Shown: in pieces, positions 6,307 to 9,333 of the stretch
Layout of the letters: every line of letters starts with the position of its first letter
Position numbering within the stretch: position 1 is the first letter of the stretch
Assembly: GCA_900752475.1 (NCBI GenBank)
Contig: CAADVJ010000189.1
Span: forward strand, 1 to 9,333
Reading direction: 5' to 3'
Length of the DNA stretch: 9,333 nucleotides
Source of the DNA: an uncultured Collinsella sp.
Lineage (GTDB): Bacteria > Actinomycetota > Coriobacteriia > Coriobacteriales > Coriobacteriaceae
The notes under the pieces: generated by a model
Told to the model about the DNA's origin: nothing
Seen by the model: only the letters and a program-made list of their open reading frames with translations
Database searches by the model: none
Made by a program: the position numbers and the translations under genes

Positions 6307-6344
6307 GTGCAAATTTCGCACGTACCTAGACGCTTTGATATAGT
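6307..6344 (+). promoter_or_regulatory. Candidate trhA promoter with a palindrome over the -35
   Basis: TATAGT (6339-6344) is a five-of-six -10 match. TTCGCA (6315-6320), 18 bp upstream, is a poor -35. The -35 lies inside the palindrome GTGCAAATTTCGCAC (6307-6321), which has 7-bp arms with one mismatch, so a regulator could act there. The leader to the ATG would be about 30 nt and carries GGAGG. Confidence 0.45.
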
Positions 6345-6379
6345 GTTGAGAACTCTTTACGTTGGAGGATGTAACCGGC

Positions 6380-7063
6380 ATGTCCGATTCGAGCGACAGT
6401 TCTAAGCCGCGACCCAAGACCGCGGTCGTTCCACACTACACAGTGGGCGAGGAGATCATGAACTCCGTCACCCATGGTGTCGGCTGCCTGCTGGGTATCG
6501 CGGGCCTGGTGCTCCTGATCGTATTCGCCGCCCTGCGCGGCGGAGGCCCGGCCCATATGGCCGCGGCGATTGTCTATGGCGTCAGCATTATCCTCGAATA
6601 CCTAGCCTCCACGCTCTACCACGCGATTCAGCCCGCGCGCGCCAAGCGCGTGTTTCGCATCATCGACCACAGCTGCATCTACCTGCTCATAGCCGGCAGC
6701 TATACGCCGTTTTGCCTCATCACGCTCGCAAACGACGGCGGCGCTGTGCTGTTCTTTGCCGTATGGGCCATCGCCATCATCGGCATCGCCCTCGAGTGCT
6801 TCCTACGCGAGCGCCAGCCGCATTGGGTAAGCGGCCTGGTCTACCTGCTGATGGGCTGGCTCGTTGTCTTTAAGCTGCCCGAACTTGTTGCGCTGCTCAA
6901 TCCCGTGGCACTTGCCCTGCTCGCCGTCGGCGGCGTGTGCTACACCGCGGGCGTGCCGTTCTATATCGCCAAAAACGTGCGCTATCTGCACAGCGTGTTT
7001 CACCTGTGGGTGCTCGCCGGCAGCATCTTCCAGTTCATGGCGGTGATCCTCTTCGTAATCTAG
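6380..7063 (+). CDS. trhA: TrhA / hemolysin III family (PAQR) membrane protein
   Basis: A 227-residue protein with seven predicted helices (about residues 35-52, 59-80, 97-115, 121-141, 149-165, 172-192 and 203-226) and a short hydrophilic N-terminus. It keeps the PAQR/HlyIII zinc-site and signature residues: E24/E25 before SVTHGVG, S77-x3-H81 (STLYH), D96-H97 followed by SCIYLLIAGSYTP, and H204-x3-H208 (HSVFH). Bacterial members are linked to membrane-fluidity homeostasis; the hemolysin name comes from one Bacillus protein and should not be read as toxicity. ATG 6380 is preferred over the in-frame TTG 6362 because that TTG overlaps the Shine-Dalgarno GGAGG (6364-6368). The spacing to ATG is 11 nt, on the long side. 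It is followed by a 110-bp gap and the CNNM gene, perhaps co-transcribed. Confidence 0.95.
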   Translation: MSDSSDSSKPRPKTAVVPHYTVGEEIMNSVTHGVGCLLGIAGLVLLIVFAALRGGGPAHMAAAIVYGVSIILEYLASTLYHAIQPARAKRVFRIIDHSCIYLLIAGSYTPFCLITLANDGGAVLFFAVWAIAIIGIALECFLRERQPHWVSGLVYLLMGWLVVFKLPELVALLNPVALALLAVGGVCYTAGVPFYIAKNVRYLHSVFHLWVLAGSIFQFMAVILFVI

Positions 7064-7173
7064 CGACCATGCCTGCGCGCCCGCGTTCTCGTTTGGGCGC
7101 CGGTGCAATTGCCGTATCCGCCATCAACGTTTTAACCTGACGTCCCGAATCTTGGAGGTTCGAGAAACTCCCG

Positions 7174-8547
7174 ATGGACATAACCATCTCCCTTATCACC
7201 ACCCTCGTTTTGACCCTCATCAACGGCTACTTCTCTATGTCCGAGATGGCGCTCACCACGGCCAAGCGCGCCGTGTTGGAGCACGAGGCCGAGGAAGGCG
7301 ACAAGCGCGCCGAGCGTGCCATTAAGCTGGCTGCCGACTCCGACCAGCTGCTCGCCACCATCCAGGTCGCCATCACGCTCGTGGGCTTCGCCTCGTCCGC
7401 CGTTGCCTCGACGAGTCTGTCCGACCCGCTCGCCACGTGGCTCATGAGCTTTGGCATCGCGCCGCTCTCCGCCATCGCGCGCGGCCTGGCGCCGGTCATC
7501 ATCACCGTCGCGGTCGCCTTCGTGTCCATCGTGATCGGCGAGCTTGTGCCCAAGCGCATCGGCCTGGCCAACGCCGAAGGCGTGTCCAAGCAGGTCGTGG
7601 GGCCGTTGTCGTTTTTCCAAAAGATCGCTCGTCCGCTCGTGTGGCTGACCGGCGCTTGCTCCGATGGCCTGGCCCGCATCCTGCGCATCAAGAGTGCCGA
7701 CGACCGTCAGAACGTCTCGGAAGAAGAGATCAAGTACATGGTCTCGGAGCAGGACGACCTGCTCGACGAGGAAAAGCGCATGATCCACGAGATCTTCGAC
7801 CTGGGCGACACCGTTGCCCGCGAGGTCATGGTGCCGCGCGTGGACACCACCATGTGCGAGGACGACGAGACGGTCGCCGACGTGCTGTCCACCATGCGCC
7901 AGACCGGCTTCAGCCGCATCCCCGTCTATCACGAGGATCCCGACAACGTCGCCGGCATTGCGCACATCAAGGACCTGATCCAACCCGCGCTCGACGGCAA
8001 GGGTGACCAGCCCATCGCCGGCTTTTTGCGCGACGCCACCTTTGTGCCCGACACCAAGGACATCCTGCCGCTACTGTCCGAGATGCAGACCTCGCACGAC
8101 CAGATCGTGGTGGTCGTGGACGAGTACGGCGGCACGGCCGGCATTATCACCATCGAGGATATCGTCGAGGAGATCGTCGGCGAGATCGAGGACGAGTTCG
8201 ACCCCGACAACAAGTATCTCACGCGCCTTTCGCGCCGCGAGTGGCTCGTTGATGGGCGTTTTTCGTGCGATGACGCGATTGAGCTTGGTTGGCCGCTCGA
8301 GGAAAGCGATGATTATGAGACCATCGCCGGCTGGATCTTGGAGCTTTGTGACTCGGTGCCCGACATCGGAGAGGTGTTTGAGGTCGCGGGGTACAAGTTT
8401 AAAGTGCAGTCGATGCGTGGCCAGCGCATCTCGCTCATTCGCGTGATCGCTCCGGCCGAAACCGATAAGAAGGATTCCGAGTCTTCGGTAGACGAGCCGA
8501 CGACGTCGGGTGCGGGTTCCGCGAATCCGCACGACGGCGACGAGTAG
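7174..8547 (+). CDS. CNNM/CorC (HlyC) family transporter-like protein with CBS pair
   Basis: A 457-residue protein with the standard order. The CNNM (DUF21) membrane domain spans about residues 1-190, with the opening NGYFSMSEMALTT (17-29) and GELVPKRIGL (122-131). A tandem CBS pair spans about 210-335 (VAREVMVPRVD and VVVDEYGGTAGIITIEDIVEEIVGEI). A CorC_HlyC C-terminal domain covers about 350-427, and an acidic tail follows to 457. Relatives are implicated in Mg2+ or Co2+ handling (MpfA/YhdP-like); the ion is not readable here. ATG 7174 is forced by the family N-terminus and lack of an upstream in-frame start. The nearest strong Shine-Dalgarno, GGAGG (7154-7158), is 15 nt away, which is unusually far, so initiation may be inefficient. 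No clear terminator separates it from trhA, and the next gene follows after 24 bp. Confidence 0.95.
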   Translation: MDITISLITTLVLTLINGYFSMSEMALTTAKRAVLEHEAEEGDKRAERAIKLAADSDQLLATIQVAITLVGFASSAVASTSLSDPLATWLMSFGIAPLSAIARGLAPVIITVAVAFVSIVIGELVPKRIGLANAEGVSKQVVGPLSFFQKIARPLVWLTGACSDGLARILRIKSADDRQNVSEEEIKYMVSEQDDLLDEEKRMIHEIFDLGDTVAREVMVPRVDTTMCEDDETVADVLSTMRQTGFSRIPVYHEDPDNVAGIAHIKDLIQPALDGKGDQPIAGFLRDATFVPDTKDILPLLSEMQTSHDQIVVVVDEYGGTAGIITIEDIVEEIVGEIEDEFDPDNKYLTRLSRREWLVDGRFSCDDAIELGWPLEESDDYETIAGWILELCDSVPDIGEVFEVAGYKFKVQSMRGQRISLIRVIAPAETDKKDSESSVDEPTTSGAGSANPHDGDE

Positions 8548-8571
8548 GACAAGGAAGAGTAGGGGAGAGTT

Positions 8572-9333
8572 ATGGCAGGCCTGTTCAACATCCTTAAGGT
8601 CACCGTCAGCGAGGACAAGATCTGCGCGCACGTGCTGGTGAACCCCGGCATGCCGCTCATGACCTCGGAGGATATCGAGGCTACGGCGCGCGTGTATTAC
8701 CTGGTGCCGGCGATTGCCAAGCACCTGTGCCTGGGCGATTCTGGCCGCGAGTTCCAGGACTGCATGGGCCAGACCGAGCTTTGCCATCTGCTGGAGCATG
8801 TGACGGTCGAGCTCATGAACGAGACCGGGCTTGCCGGCAGCATCTCGTGCGGCCGCACGCGCGTAAGCGAGCACGACGAGCGCGTCTTTGAGGTTGAGCT
8901 TTCGTGCCCCGACGACGCGCTGGCCATCGGTGCGCTGTCTTCGGCCACCTTTATGATGGACTGGGCGTACCTGCACGCCGACCAGCCTGCCCCCGACGTG
9001 GAAGGCACGGTCGCGGGCCTGCGCAACCTGGTGCTGGGCATGCGCGCCGAGGCCGAGGGCAAGGATCCTCACGAGGCCGTCGCCGCTGCGAACGGCGAAG
9101 ATGCTGTCGAGGACGAGGGCGCTGACGAGGGCGATGTGCCGGCCGACGCCGAGTCCGTTGCCGATGCGACCGCCGAGCCTGTTCCCACCGAGCCCCAGGG
9201 TGTCCCCAACTTTGGCGACGAGCCCCAGGTGGCGATTGATACCGAGGGCGCGGTTGCCGAGAACCACGAGGCCTCCGCTGCCGTCTTTGGCGGTGAGGCG
9301 ACGGTTCCGGCAGGGGCCGCGCACGGGGGCAGG
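8572..9333 (+). CDS. Cyanophycin-synthetase N-domain-like protein with acidic tail (partial, 3' end outside)
   Basis: 254 codons are open from ATG 8572 to the window edge without a stop. The Shine-Dalgarno is GGGGAG (8562-8567), and the start is 24 bp after the CNNM stop, so the genes are probably translated from one mRNA. Residues about 40-135 follow the N-terminal domain of cyanophycin synthetase (CphA): HLCLGDSG (51-58), a T..L-HLLEHVTVELMNETGL helix (about 69-87, compare EHVALELQ in CphA), and CGRTR (93-97) followed by a beta strand and a small Ala-rich helix. In CphA this domain precedes ATP-grasp and Mur-ligase domains. Here residues about 165-254 are instead low-complexity Glu/Asp/Ala/Pro, apparently disordered, with no ATP-grasp start. 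Homology is judged from recalled motifs, so function is unassigned. The remaining C-terminus is not visible. Confidence 0.7.
   Translation, partial: MAGLFNILKVTVSEDKICAHVLVNPGMPLMTSEDIEATARVYYLVPAIAKHLCLGDSGREFQDCMGQTELCHLLEHVTVELMNETGLAGSISCGRTRVSEHDERVFEVELSCPDDALAIGALSSATFMMDWAYLHADQPAPDVEGTVAGLRNLVLGMRAEAEGKDPHEAVAAANGEDAVEDEGADEGDVPADAESVADATAEPVPTEPQGVPNFGDEPQVAIDTEGAVAENHEASAAVFGGEATVPAGAAHGGR

Noticed and set aside
7077..7100. GCGCCC/GGGCGC hairpin after trhA as a terminator
   Set aside because: Only 6 bp with a 12-nt loop and no T-run behind it, so transcription probably continues into the CNNM gene.
8071..9324. 417-codon minus-strand frame spanning the CNNM 3' end and the following gene
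   Set aside because: It crosses two well-supported + strand genes, has no ribosome site or recognisable domain, and its composition is that of a codon-bias shadow.

Overview
The window is GC-rich, gene-dense chromosomal DNA. Strong GC3 bias, near-exclusive CGC/CGT arginine codons in most genes, and the gene set (two-domain FtsX-type permease, DUF362 ferredoxin protein, TrhA/hemolysin III, CNNM/CorC protein) suggest a gut actinobacterium of class Coriobacteriia, most likely Collinsella or a relative. This taxonomy is inferred from sequence style; no marker gene is present.

Layout. (1) 2-97: last codons of an upstream + strand gene, 8 bp before a large ABC-type permease (106-2772), which ends at a strong hairpin (2785-2828). 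(2) 2892-3536: a small SAM methyltransferase with arginine codon use unlike its neighbours. (3) 3537-3867: a 331-bp non-coding stretch with a degenerate array of 16-bp units (3546-3681), then three copies of a REP-like element with conserved loop TAAGTCYGTCCCC (3698-3785), then a promoter region with TTAACT direct repeats on an 11-bp period. (4) 3868-5064: a DUF362 protein with two 4Fe-4S motifs, ending at a two-way terminator (5112-5151) shared with (5) a convergent, membrane-anchored alpha/beta hydrolase (5228-6193, minus strand). (6) 6194-6379: a divergent control region with a near-consensus minus-strand promoter flanked by two related palindromes. (7) On the + strand: a TrhA/hemolysin III membrane protein (6380-7063), a CNNM/CorC transporter-like protein (7174-8547), and, 24 bp later, an open-ended gene (8572 to the window end) whose N-terminal half resembles the N-terminal domain of cyanophycin synthetase but is followed by a low-complexity acidic tail.

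How the genes work together: the left end is probably an ABC export or lipid/peptide-handling operon, with its ATPase just outside the window. The right end groups membrane-homeostasis proteins (TrhA, CNNM/CorC). I see no CRISPR array, RNA gene, phage module or intact transposase. The least ordinary elements are the repeat-packed intergenic region, the paired operators at the hydrolase promoter and the apparently stand-alone cyanophycin-synthetase-like N domain.
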